Below are positions 23,626 to 32,455 of a stretch of 64,000 nucleotides of DNA, one piece after another. This DNA is from an uncultured Bacteroidia bacterium. GTDB taxonomy: Bacteria > Bacteroidota > Bacteroidia > Bacteroidales > Prolixibacteraceae. The position numbers were made by a program, and so were the translations under genes. Below the pieces are notes generated by a model. That model was not told where the DNA came from. It saw only the letters and a program-made list of their open reading frames with translations, and ran no database searches. The stretch covers positions 1 to 64,000 of the forward strand of contig CAIXZH010000106.1 of NCBI GenBank assembly GCA_903923905.1, given 5' to 3'. Positions within the stretch are counted from its first letter, which is position 1, and the number at the start of each line of letters is the position of its first letter.

Positions 23626-26600
23626 ATGAAATCTTCAGAATTTATTCACAAAGACTATACCATCTTAAAATCGCTTTTTAAAAACGAGCGAAATGAGATA
23701 ATTCTGGCGAACAGGCTCCTTGATAATCAGAAGGTAGTTTTAAAACAATCAATATTGCTTAATGAAAATATACTGAAGATTTCAAAATTAGGTCACGAGT
23801 ATGATGTCCTGAAAGATCTTAATCATACCGGTATCCCAAGAGTTTACGGAATTCTGTATGATGGTAAAACGGTTGCCCTGGTCCAGGAGTACATCGAAGG
23901 TACCGATTTAAGAAAACTGATTTTCGAGAAGAAGATCAACCTTAAACAGGCCCTTGAAATAGCGATTCAACTTGCAGATATACTGCAATATATACATCAG
24001 AAAGGGGTAATTCACAAGGATATTAATTCGAGTAATCTTATGATTACCAGCGATGGAGCCCTGAAATTACTTGATTTTGGAATCTCATCAAATCTTTACC
24101 TCGAAACCAATGAGATTTTGAATGTAGATCAAATCGAAGGTACTTTGGTCTACATCTCCCCGGAGCAAACCGGGCGGACAGAATATTCAGTGACTCAAAG
24201 TTGTGATTTTTATTCTTTTGGGGTATTGATGTATGAATTGCTTGCAGGGAAACCTCCATTCGATTCTATAGATCCGCTCGAAGTTATCCATTTTCACCTG
24301 TCCAGAAATCCGGTACCTCTATCGTTGATTATACCCGATTTACCCAAAGGTTTAGACCAGGTTATTGCCAAGTTAATGGAGAAAAATCCTGATGACAGGT
24401 ATCATAGTGCTGCTGGTTTAAAATCGGATTTGGTGGCCATAATGAAGCATTTCCTTTCAAAAGAACCCTTAATCAACTTCAAAGCCGGATTAAACGATAT
24501 TACGGAGCAATACAAACAAAGTCAGAAATTGTATGGCCGTGAAGAAGAGAGAAATGAATTGCTGGGGTACTACAAAAATCTGAACCAGCTAAAATCGATG
24601 CTTGTTCTGGTTGCAGGTTATTCCGGGGTTGGAAAATCGGCACTTATCAGACATATTAAATTTCCAATCATTCAAAGTAAAGGGACTTTCATTAGCGGCA
24701 AGTTTGACCAGTTTAAAAAGGATATCCCCTACTACGCATTTATTGAAGCCATTCAGGAGTTCATAAAAAACCTGCTATCAGAATCAGATGATAAAATTAG
24801 CGCCTGGAGAGACCGAATTGTATACATTCTGGGCGAAAATGCCGGACTTATTACTGAGGTTATCCCTCAATTGGAGAAGATCATTGAGAAACAGCCCGCA
24901 GTTCTTAAATTACAACCCGCTGAACAGGAGGCCAGATTTCATATGGTCCTTCTCGATTTTATCTACGTGTTCAGCACCTCAGAGAGTCCATTGGTCATCT
25001 TTTTGGACGACCTCCAATGGGCTGATTTATCCTCGTTAAACCTGGTCAAACGGATACTTGAGAATCCCAGGCTGGAAAACATCCTGATTCTTGGGGCTTA
25101 TCGGGATAATGAAGTTGAAAAAGGGCACCCGTTATTAATCACCCTTAAACAGATTTACGAGTCAAATTGCCTGGTTAAAGTCATCCAGCTAAATCCGTTA
25201 AGTCAGGAAACGACCGGTCAGATAATAATTGATTCTTTCGGAATGGAAAAAGCCCGGGCGAAAGTACTGGGCAAGCATGTATTTGCTAAAACAAAGGGGA
25301 ATCCATTTTTTATTCATAGCTTCCTCAAATCTCTTTATGATAAGAAATTAGTAAAAAAAGATCCGGTTGAAAGTTGGATATGGGACCAGAAAGAGATTGA
25401 TGAATTAGGTTATACAGACAACGTGATCGATCTGATGACTGAGGGATTGGTTAACTTGCCTCAACATACCCAGGAAGTTTTGAAATATGCGGCCGTATTG
25501 GGGAATACATTTAATCTGGCTGATCTTGCTGACATCACTGAAGAATCGCAGTTGCAGGTTTACAATGACCTTAAACCAGCCCTTAATGGAAGTTATTTAA
25601 ATTCCATCGATAAAAGATACAGAACATTGGCCTTGAGTTCCCTCAATACCGACTACGATATTGAGCAGCAACTTTCCGGAGAAACTGCACAATTTACCTT
25701 CTCCCATGATAAAGTACAGCAGGCGGCCTATAGTTTAATTGACTCAGGAGAACTTCCCCTGACGCATCTTAGAATTGGCCGGTTGCTTTTATTAAACCGG
25801 GATGAGTCTCAATTACAGGAAGGGATATTTGAATTATTGAACCACTTTATAATTAGTTCCCATCTGATTGAGAATAAGGTGGAAAAGATAAGAATTACCG
25901 AACTCTGTTTAATTGCCGGAAGAAGGGCTAAGGACTCAACTTCCTATAGTTTGGGAGTCCATTTTTTAGCTGTAGCCAAAGACCTATTGGGCGAAAACAG
26001 TTGGATTTCAAGTTATGAATTGACATTCAATGTCTTATTTGAACTGGGTGAATGTGAATATCTAAATGATAATCCGATAATAGCCGAACAATATTTTAAA
26101 GAAGTACTTGGTTATTCCAAGACAAATTTTGAGAAACTAAGGGTATATTATGTCCATTCATCGCTTTACCTGAAGATTGGGAATACCAGTGAATCTCTTC
26201 GCCTTGGGCTTGAAGCAGCGAAACTTTACAATATTCGCTTCCCTGAAAATAGACGGGCGATCCAAGTTGCTACCTTGCTTACCATGGCAAAGTATCTGTG
26301 CCTTTTCTATGCCAAATACAGAAACCCGGAACCTCTTTACCATTTAAAGGATTGCAAAGACGAAGAAATAATTGCACTCAATAAATTTTTGATTGACCTG
26401 GCAACCAGTGCCTACCAGCAGGATCAGAATCTAATGATGCTGGTAATTTTTAAGATTGTAAAATTGTATCTTAAGGAAGGGTTTACAGATGCCAGCGGGT
26501 GGGGATTTTCAGGTTTTTCGGTCGTTGTTCTGTCAGCACTCAAGATGCAAAAGAAGGGATTTAACCTTTGGAATATCACCATGAAACTTCATCAGAGAAC

Positions 26601-28986
26601 GCACTCTCCGCTTATCCGATGGAGATTAAGTTATACGGTATTAAGCTTTTATAACCACTGGAAAATTCCAATCCGCGATGGTTATGATAACATGCTGGAG
26701 ACGATTAAAGCGTGTGTGCTCAATGGCGACCATATTTTTACGGGTTATTCTGTGGCATTGTATTTAAGATCAAGGTTTGTCGCCGGAGAAAACCTCAAAG
26801 TGATTATAGATAGTTCTGAAGAACATTTATCCTTGATTAGAAATGGCAAGGGGGGGCTCGATTTTTTTCAGTGCTTTTATCAATTGGCAAAATCATTAAA
26901 CGGGCAAACTACCGGCAATTGCTGGGATGACTCTACTTTTAACAGCGCTGAGACTTTGGAACGTCTAAATCTGGAAGGGAATAATACAAAACTGGCATTT
27001 TTTCATTCGGCAAAGTGCTATCATTGTTACTTTCTGGGAGATTATAGCGAGGCACTTGCAGAAAGTCAGCGGGTGCTTGCCTATTCCGCCAATTTTCTTG
27101 GAGATATACTGGAAGTATTTCATGCTTTTTTCACTTCACTTTCTATATCTTCCCATTTTGAAGCTATGAATCCCGGAGAGAAAAAGAAATCCCTGAAAGT
27201 ATTTCAAAAGCATTTTCAAGACATGAAACATTGGACCAAAGGATGCTCTGAAAATTACAGTCAACATTATTATTTGTTACAGGCTGAACTGTTTGCGATA
27301 AACGACAAGGTTGAAAAGGCCTTGCAATTCTATGAACAGGCAATAAAAATGGCTTCAAAGAACGGAATTATCTATGTGGAAGCCATAGCCAATGAAAGAG
27401 CTGCTTTACTCTGTTCCAAAAAACAATTAATTAAACAAAGTCAGATATACCTTAATGATGCCTGGGAAGCTTACAATATCTGGGGAGCAGAAGCTAAATG
27501 CAATCAATTAGAAAATTCCTATCCGGCCTTAGCAAGAGCTAAATCCAATTCCCGGGGAAGTGAGCAATCCGGATTCTCAGCAAATACCTCTGTCTCCAGT
27601 AAAACAGCACTCGATCTGGCCAGTGTTTTAAAGGCTTCCCAGAGTATTGCAAGTCAGGTAAAATATGCTGATCTGCTTAAGAATTTAATGCATATTACCA
27701 TCGAGAATGCAGGTGCTGAAAGAGGATGTTTACTACTTTCCAAAGGTGATCAGCTTTGTATTGAAGCAGTAGGTATTACTGGTTCCGACGACATCGAGAT
27801 ACTTCCTTCGGTTCCCCTAAATAAAATGAATATAGTGCCAAATTCAATTTTGAACTATTGCTGGCGTTCTGAAGAAACTGTTATTGTCAATGACGCTCTC
27901 AATGAAGAGCGTTTTCGTTCTGACCCATATATTCAGAATAATGGAATATTATCTGTGATGTGTCTTCCAATCACTGCCAAAGGAAGAATTAATGGATTAT
28001 TGTATCTTGAAAATAGTCTTTTAAAAGGTGTTTTTAATAAAACCAGAATCGAACTTTTACAAATGCTATCCGGTCAAATAGGAATTGCCATCGAAAATTC
28101 AATCCTGTATGAGAATCTGGAGGAAAAAGTATCAGAAAGAACCCAGGAAATTGGAAAAGCATATACTGAGCTTAAAGCGGCTCAGGCACAACTCATTCAG
28201 TCCGAAAAAATGGCATCGCTTGGAGAACTCACTGCCGGTATTGCCCATGAGATTCAAAATCCGCTGAACTTCGTCAATAATTTTTCAGAAATAAACAGTG
28301 AATTAATTGATGAATTGAAGCAGGAAATTGAAAAGGGTAATCTGGATGGGGTAAAGGCGATTGCAAATGATATTGGGGAAAACGAACAAAAAATAAATCT
28401 CCATGGCAAAAGGGCCGATGCCATAGTAAAGGGGATGTTGCAACACAGTCGCACTAATAGCGGTGCAAAAGAACCTACAAATATTAATGCCCTGGCCGAT
28501 GAATATCTGCGTCTCTCTTATCATGGACTCAGGGCAAAAGACAAATCTTTCAATGCCACGATGAATACCGATTTTGATGAGACAATCGGGAAAATTAACC
28601 TGATTCCTCAGGACATTGGCCGGGTAATTCTAAATCTGATCAATAATGCATTTTACGCAGTAAATGAAAAAAAGAATCAACTTTCAAAAGACCTTTCAGG
28701 TTTAGAAAACCCGAAAGGTCTCCATCCTTACGAACCTACAGTTTGGGTAGGGACCCGGAGAACAAAAAACAAGGTTGAATTGTTTGTGAAAGATAACGGT
28801 AATGGCATACCGCAAAATGCGCTGGATAAAATCTTTCAACCCTTTTTTACGACCAAACCTACCGGCCAGGGAACAGGTTTGGGACTGAGTATGAGTTATG
28901 ATATTGTGAAAGCGCATGGAGGTGAACTGAAAGTGAAGAACAAAGAGGGCGAAGGAGCTGAATTTAAAATTGAACTTGCTTTGTAA
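23626..28986 (+). CDS. Ser/Thr kinase - AAA ATPase - GAF - histidine kinase fusion
   Basis: 1786 residues from ATG 23626, 2 bases after the methyltransferase stop. Order: Ser/Thr protein kinase (about 10-270) with VIHKDINSSNL (catalytic Asp132) and LLDFGIS (Asp150), both intact; AAA-type ATPase (about 300-600) with Walker A GYSGVGKSAL (about 331-340) and Walker B VIFLDDLQWAD; a long helical TPR-like region (about 650-1290); GAF domain (about 1340-1490); then a kinase core with His about 1541 and GTGLGLSMSYDIVKAHGG. This is the trifunctional kinase architecture known from cyanobacteria and others, where ATPase and TPR parts are thought to act as a signalling scaffold. Cytoplasmic, no receiver. 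Confidence 0.92.
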   Translation: MKSSEFIHKDYTILKSLFKNERNEIILANRLLDNQKVVLKQSILLNENILKISKLGHEYDVLKDLNHTGIPRVYGILYDGKTVALVQEYIEGTDLRKLIFEKKINLKQALEIAIQLADILQYIHQKGVIHKDINSSNLMITSDGALKLLDFGISSNLYLETNEILNVDQIEGTLVYISPEQTGRTEYSVTQSCDFYSFGVLMYELLAGKPPFDSIDPLEVIHFHLSRNPVPLSLIIPDLPKGLDQVIAKLMEKNPDDRYHSAAGLKSDLVAIMKHFLSKEPLINFKAGLNDITEQYKQSQKLYGREEERNELLGYYKNLNQLKSMLVLVAGYSGVGKSALIRHIKFPIIQSKGTFISGKFDQFKKDIPYYAFIEAIQEFIKNLLSESDDKISAWRDRIVYILGENAGLITEVIPQLEKIIEKQPAVLKLQPAEQEARFHMVLLDFIYVFSTSESPLVIFLDDLQWADLSSLNLVKRILENPRLENILILGAYRDNEVEKGHPLLITLKQIYESNCLVKVIQLNPLSQETTGQIIIDSFGMEKARAKVLGKHVFAKTKGNPFFIHSFLKSLYDKKLVKKDPVESWIWDQKEIDELGYTDNVIDLMTEGLVNLPQHTQEVLKYAAVLGNTFNLADLADITEESQLQVYNDLKPALNGSYLNSIDKRYRTLALSSLNTDYDIEQQLSGETAQFTFSHDKVQQAAYSLIDSGELPLTHLRIGRLLLLNRDESQLQEGIFELLNHFIISSHLIENKVEKIRITELCLIAGRRAKDSTSYSLGVHFLAVAKDLLGENSWISSYELTFNVLFELGECEYLNDNPIIAEQYFKEVLGYSKTNFEKLRVYYVHSSLYLKIGNTSESLRLGLEAAKLYNIRFPENRRAIQVATLLTMAKYLCLFYAKYRNPEPLYHLKDCKDEEIIALNKFLIDLATSAYQQDQNLMMLVIFKIVKLYLKEGFTDASGWGFSGFSVVVLSALKMQKKGFNLWNITMKLHQRTHSPLIRWRLSYTVLSFYNHWKIPIRDGYDNMLETIKACVLNGDHIFTGYSVALYLRSRFVAGENLKVIIDSSEEHLSLIRNGKGGLDFFQCFYQLAKSLNGQTTGNCWDDSTFNSAETLERLNLEGNNTKLAFFHSAKCYHCYFLGDYSEALAESQRVLAYSANFLGDILEVFHAFFTSLSISSHFEAMNPGEKKKSLKVFQKHFQDMKHWTKGCSENYSQHYYLLQAELFAINDKVEKALQFYEQAIKMASKNGIIYVEAIANERAALLCSKKQLIKQSQIYLNDAWEAYNIWGAEAKCNQLENSYPALARAKSNSRGSEQSGFSANTSVSSKTALDLASVLKASQSIASQVKYADLLKNLMHITIENAGAERGCLLLSKGDQLCIEAVGITGSDDIEILPSVPLNKMNIVPNSILNYCWRSEETVIVNDALNEERFRSDPYIQNNGILSVMCLPITAKGRINGLLYLENSLLKGVFNKTRIELLQMLSGQIGIAIENSILYENLEEKVSERTQEIGKAYTELKAAQAQLIQSEKMASLGELTAGIAHEIQNPLNFVNNFSEINSELIDELKQEIEKGNLDGVKAIANDIGENEQKINLHGKRADAIVKGMLQHSRTNSGAKEPTNINALADEYLRLSYHGLRAKDKSFNATMNTDFDETIGKINLIPQDIGRVILNLINNAFYAVNEKKNQLSKDLSGLENPKGLHPYEPTVWVGTRRTKNKVELFVKDNGNGIPQNALDKIFQPFFTTKPTGQGTGLGLSMSYDIVKAHGGELKVKNKEGEGAEFKIELAL
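28689..28721. repeat. 33-base palindromic element in coding sequence (copy 2, best preserved)
   Basis: AGACCTTTCAGGTTT (28689-28703), loop AGA, AAACCCGAAAGGTCT (28707-28721): 14 of 15 positions pair. It encodes DLSGLENPKGL in the same loop of the ATPase domain as in the neighbouring kinases. Confidence 0.8.
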
Positions 28987-29002
28987 TCAATATAATTAAA
29001 AT

Positions 29003-32000
29003 ATGCAAAATAGGGTCTCCCAATCTGTTTTTTGTTTTCTTTTCTCCTTGGCTATTGGCGGCTTTGCCCAGTCCCGACAGGTATATTTCAACCCGATCCT
29101 GGGAAACGATGGCATAATTTTAGGTAAGATCAATAGTATTACCCAGGACCCGCAGGGTTATATCTGGCTTTCAGATCAGGATAACCAATGCATTATCAGG
29201 TATGACGGCACACGGATGACCAGTTTCAAATCTGATCCGAAAAATTCCAACTCACTGGGAGGATCCTATCCTGAATACCTTTATGCCGATCATTCGGGCA
29301 TACTTTGGATTGGATTCTACGGAAAGGGGCTTGACCGGTTAGATCCTGAAACGGGCAATTTTACCCATTTCCGGCATAAACAGGATGATCCATTCAGCCT
29401 GAGCAACGATACGGTGGCATCAATCCTGACAGATCATGAAGGGACTCTTTGGATCGGCACCTACGGTGGCCTGGATCGCCTCGACCCGAAAACCGGCAGA
29501 TTCACCCATTTTGCTCATTCGGCTACTGATCCGGTGAGTCTGAGTTGTAATACGATACGTAAGATTTATGAAGATCATGAAGGGACGCTTTGGATTGGAA
29601 GCGGAAACCCATTCGCAGGGAATAACGAAGGTGGGCTTAACCGTTTCGACCCAAAAACCGGGAAGTTTACCCGCTATATGCATAACCCTGATGATCCAAA
29701 TAGCCTGATCAATAATAAAGTCAGGGCTATTTTTGAGGACAGCAGGGGAACTTTCTGGATCGGTGCAGCCGGTGATAACGGAATTCTTACCATGGACCGC
29801 TCCAAGGGCACCTTTGAACGCCATCTTTACGATCCTAAGAAGCCTGAACAATTGAGCCGCCAACCGGTTAAGAAAGGCGATAAATTTGACCATATCACCT
29901 TTATTACCGAAGATGGTAAAGGGTCCATCTGGATTGGAACATTTTCGGAAGGGCTTATTCAGTACGACCCTGCAACCCGGAAAATGAAACGGTTCACCAG
30001 CACCGAAAATATAACTTCCGGATTTAAAGACGATAGCGGCTGGTGTTCCCTGGTTTCCAAAGAAGGTGTTATTTGGATAAGCACCCAGGAAAAGAATCTC
30101 TATAATGTTGATCCCTTTCGAAACAGTATCCCTCATTTTAAAGCTCCCCAGGTAAATTGTCTTTGTGAAAACTCCAATTCAATCCTTTGGTACGGCACTG
30201 ATAATCAGGGTCTTTTCAGTAAAGACCTGAAAACAGGAGTCATACATCAATACAAAAACGATCCGCGGGATAAGAATAGCCTCAGTTCCAACAATGCCAA
30301 TACACTTTTTAAAGACACAGCCGGTGATCTTTGGATCGGTTCGTGGGGCGGCGGAGTTAGCCGGATGAATAAGGGTACTAAAAATTTCACCCGTTTTGCA
30401 CACGATCCAAAGAACAGTAAAGGTCTGATTTCGAATTATGTAATTTCAATTTACCAGGATCATGAATCTAATCTTTGGATAGGAACGACTGAGGGATGCG
30501 ATCTGCTGGAACCCAAAACAGGCTACTTCAGGCATTACCTGAATAATCCTAAGGACACCAACAGTATCAGCCGGAATACCACCACCTGTTTCCTGGAAGA
30601 CAGTCAGAATAATTTTTGGGTGGGGACCTGGGGTGGCGGTGGAGTAAATCAAATGAACCGGCAGACCGGCAAATTTAAACATTACCTGATTGATAAATCT
30701 ATATACAGCTTGTGTGAAGATTCAAAGGGGGTCGTATGGGTGGGCACAGGAAACGGCATTTTTCAATTCAACAAAAAAGTAGACAGATTCGAATTGCTTG
30801 ATGAGAAGATTACCGGATTTAATATTCCCTATGTATGGGGAATAGCTGAAGATCATCGGAATAATCTTTGGTTTTGCTCTGCATCGGGACTGATCAGCCT
30901 TAATCCCGAAAGGAATAAACTTAGGATTTATGGAAAGAAAAATGGTATTAATGGAAATAGCCTGACCTATGGTGCAGGCTATATCGGTGCCAATGGAAAT
31001 CTGTATTACGGGAATGTCGATGGCTACTATTTTTTCCATCCGGACAGCCTGAATTACAATCCTGTTCCGCCGTCAGTAGTGATAAATTCTTTCTGGGTTA
31101 CTGGAAAGCAGATAAAACCTGAATCCGGAGGACCTATGCAGGAACCGCTCTCCAAAGCCGGGGAGATTAACCTGAGCCACGACCAAAATGTCTTTGCCCT
31201 TGGTCTTTCCGACATAGACTTTGGAAATCCCGAGGAGGATAAAATTATTTACCGGCTGAAAAATTTTGACCGCGACTGGACTTCTTTGGGTTCGGAGGGG
31301 AAAGCCGCTTATTATGATGTGCCTCCGGGCAAATATACCTTTGAGGTTAAAGCGATCAACAGCAATAATGGGGTATGGGTTGAAAAGTCTGTTGAACTGA
31401 TCATTTCACCGCCATTCTGGAGAACCTGGGTGGCCTATATCCTTTATGGCCTTTTATTCATTGCCGGTGTATTTGGTGTGGATCGATTCCAGCGGAAACG
31501 CTTATTGAGGGCAGAAAGGGAAAGGAACCGCGACAGGGAACTTGCCCAGGCCAAAGAGATTGAAAAAGCCTATACCGAACTACAGACGACACAAGCCCAG
31601 CTTATCCAATCCGAAAAAATGGCCTCACTGGGTGAACTTACGGCAGGTATTGCCCACGAAATTCAAAATCCATTGAATTTTGTCAATAATTTTTCTGAGG
31701 TCAATAAAGAATTAATCGCTGAGATGAGGACAGAAATTGACAGGGGTAACATGGCTGAAGTAAAAGCAATCGCAATGGATATCGAAGAGAATGAAGAAAA
31801 AATCCTTCAGCATGGGAAACGGGCAGATGCCATTGTGAAGGGAATGTTACAACATAGCCGCAGCAGCTCCGGAATTAAGGAGCCAGCCAATATAAATGCC
31901 ATTGCTGATGAATATTTACGATTGGCCTATCATGGCTTAAGGGCCAAAGATAAATCATTCAATGCAACAATGAAGACAAATTTTGATCAATCTATTGGGT

Positions 32001-32431
32001 ATATCAACATTATTCCACAGGACATTGGACGAGTGATTCTCAATTTAATAACCAATGCATTTTATGCCGTTGACGAGAAAAAGAAAACTTTAGACCTTCG
32101 AGGTTTTGAAAACATTGAAGATCTGTCCATATACGAACCCACAGTCACTGTTCAGACTTCGCGGTTACCCCCTTTGGAGAGAGGGGGAGTATTGGCCATA
32201 AATGATGTCAGTGTATCTAAAGTTTTACTTTCTGTAAAAGATAATGGCAACGGGATACTCCAAAAAAATCTGGACAAAATTTTTCAGCCTTTCTTTACAA
32301 CCAAACCTTCAGGTGAGGGAACAGGGCTGGGTTTATCATTGAGTTACGAAATAATAACAAAAGGTCATAGCGGAGAGTTGAAAGTTATTACAAAAGAGGG
32401 TGAATTTACAGAATTTATTATAATCTTGTAG
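29003..32431 (+). CDS. Propeller/Y_Y_Y sensor histidine kinase (second)
   Basis: 1142 residues. Signal peptide (cut near GGFAQ), then propeller repeats of unusually regular form (about 25-690; DHEGTLWIGTYGGLDRLDPK, GRFTHFAHSATDPVSLSCNT and further copies, about 50 residues each). Then come a Y_Y_Y domain (about 730-800), a membrane helix (about 812-830) and a kinase core with His about 885. It lacks receiver and HTH domains like the first propeller kinase, but the sensor halves differ, so the two probably see different ligands. It starts 16 bases after the fusion kinase. Confidence 0.9.
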   Translation: MQNRVSQSVFCFLFSLAIGGFAQSRQVYFNPILGNDGIILGKINSITQDPQGYIWLSDQDNQCIIRYDGTRMTSFKSDPKNSNSLGGSYPEYLYADHSGILWIGFYGKGLDRLDPETGNFTHFRHKQDDPFSLSNDTVASILTDHEGTLWIGTYGGLDRLDPKTGRFTHFAHSATDPVSLSCNTIRKIYEDHEGTLWIGSGNPFAGNNEGGLNRFDPKTGKFTRYMHNPDDPNSLINNKVRAIFEDSRGTFWIGAAGDNGILTMDRSKGTFERHLYDPKKPEQLSRQPVKKGDKFDHITFITEDGKGSIWIGTFSEGLIQYDPATRKMKRFTSTENITSGFKDDSGWCSLVSKEGVIWISTQEKNLYNVDPFRNSIPHFKAPQVNCLCENSNSILWYGTDNQGLFSKDLKTGVIHQYKNDPRDKNSLSSNNANTLFKDTAGDLWIGSWGGGVSRMNKGTKNFTRFAHDPKNSKGLISNYVISIYQDHESNLWIGTTEGCDLLEPKTGYFRHYLNNPKDTNSISRNTTTCFLEDSQNNFWVGTWGGGGVNQMNRQTGKFKHYLIDKSIYSLCEDSKGVVWVGTGNGIFQFNKKVDRFELLDEKITGFNIPYVWGIAEDHRNNLWFCSASGLISLNPERNKLRIYGKKNGINGNSLTYGAGYIGANGNLYYGNVDGYYFFHPDSLNYNPVPPSVVINSFWVTGKQIKPESGGPMQEPLSKAGEINLSHDQNVFALGLSDIDFGNPEEDKIIYRLKNFDRDWTSLGSEGKAAYYDVPPGKYTFEVKAINSNNGVWVEKSVELIISPPFWRTWVAYILYGLLFIAGVFGVDRFQRKRLLRAERERNRDRELAQAKEIEKAYTELQTTQAQLIQSEKMASLGELTAGIAHEIQNPLNFVNNFSEVNKELIAEMRTEIDRGNMAEVKAIAMDIEENEEKILQHGKRADAIVKGMLQHSRSSSGIKEPANINAIADEYLRLAYHGLRAKDKSFNATMKTNFDQSIGYINIIPQDIGRVILNLITNAFYAVDEKKKTLDLRGFENIEDLSIYEPTVTVQTSRLPPLERGGVLAINDVSVSKVLLSVKDNGNGILQKNLDKIFQPFFTTKPSGEGTGLGLSLSYEIITKGHSGELKVITKEGEFTEFIIIL
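32092..32124. repeat. 33-base palindromic element in coding sequence (copy 3)
   Basis: AGACCTTCGAGGTTT (32092-32106), loop TGA, AAACATTGAAGATCT (32110-32124): 12 of 15 arm positions pair. It encodes DLRGFENIEDL. Confidence 0.7.
32167..32189. repeat. C/G-rich palindromic repeat in coding sequence
   Basis: CCCCCT (32168-32173) pairs with AGGGGG (32182-32187). It encodes LPPLERGG in a loop just before the G1 box (VKDNG). This type of C-run/G-run palindrome is frequent between genes in Bacteroidota; here it is in frame inside a kinase. Confidence 0.55.
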
Positions 32432-32455
32432 TGTCAAAAAACTAAACCAAATTTT

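Noticed and set aside
29420-30136. 238-codon open frame antisense to the second propeller kinase
   Set aside because: The repeated propeller codons keep the opposite strand open; no start signal or family motif.
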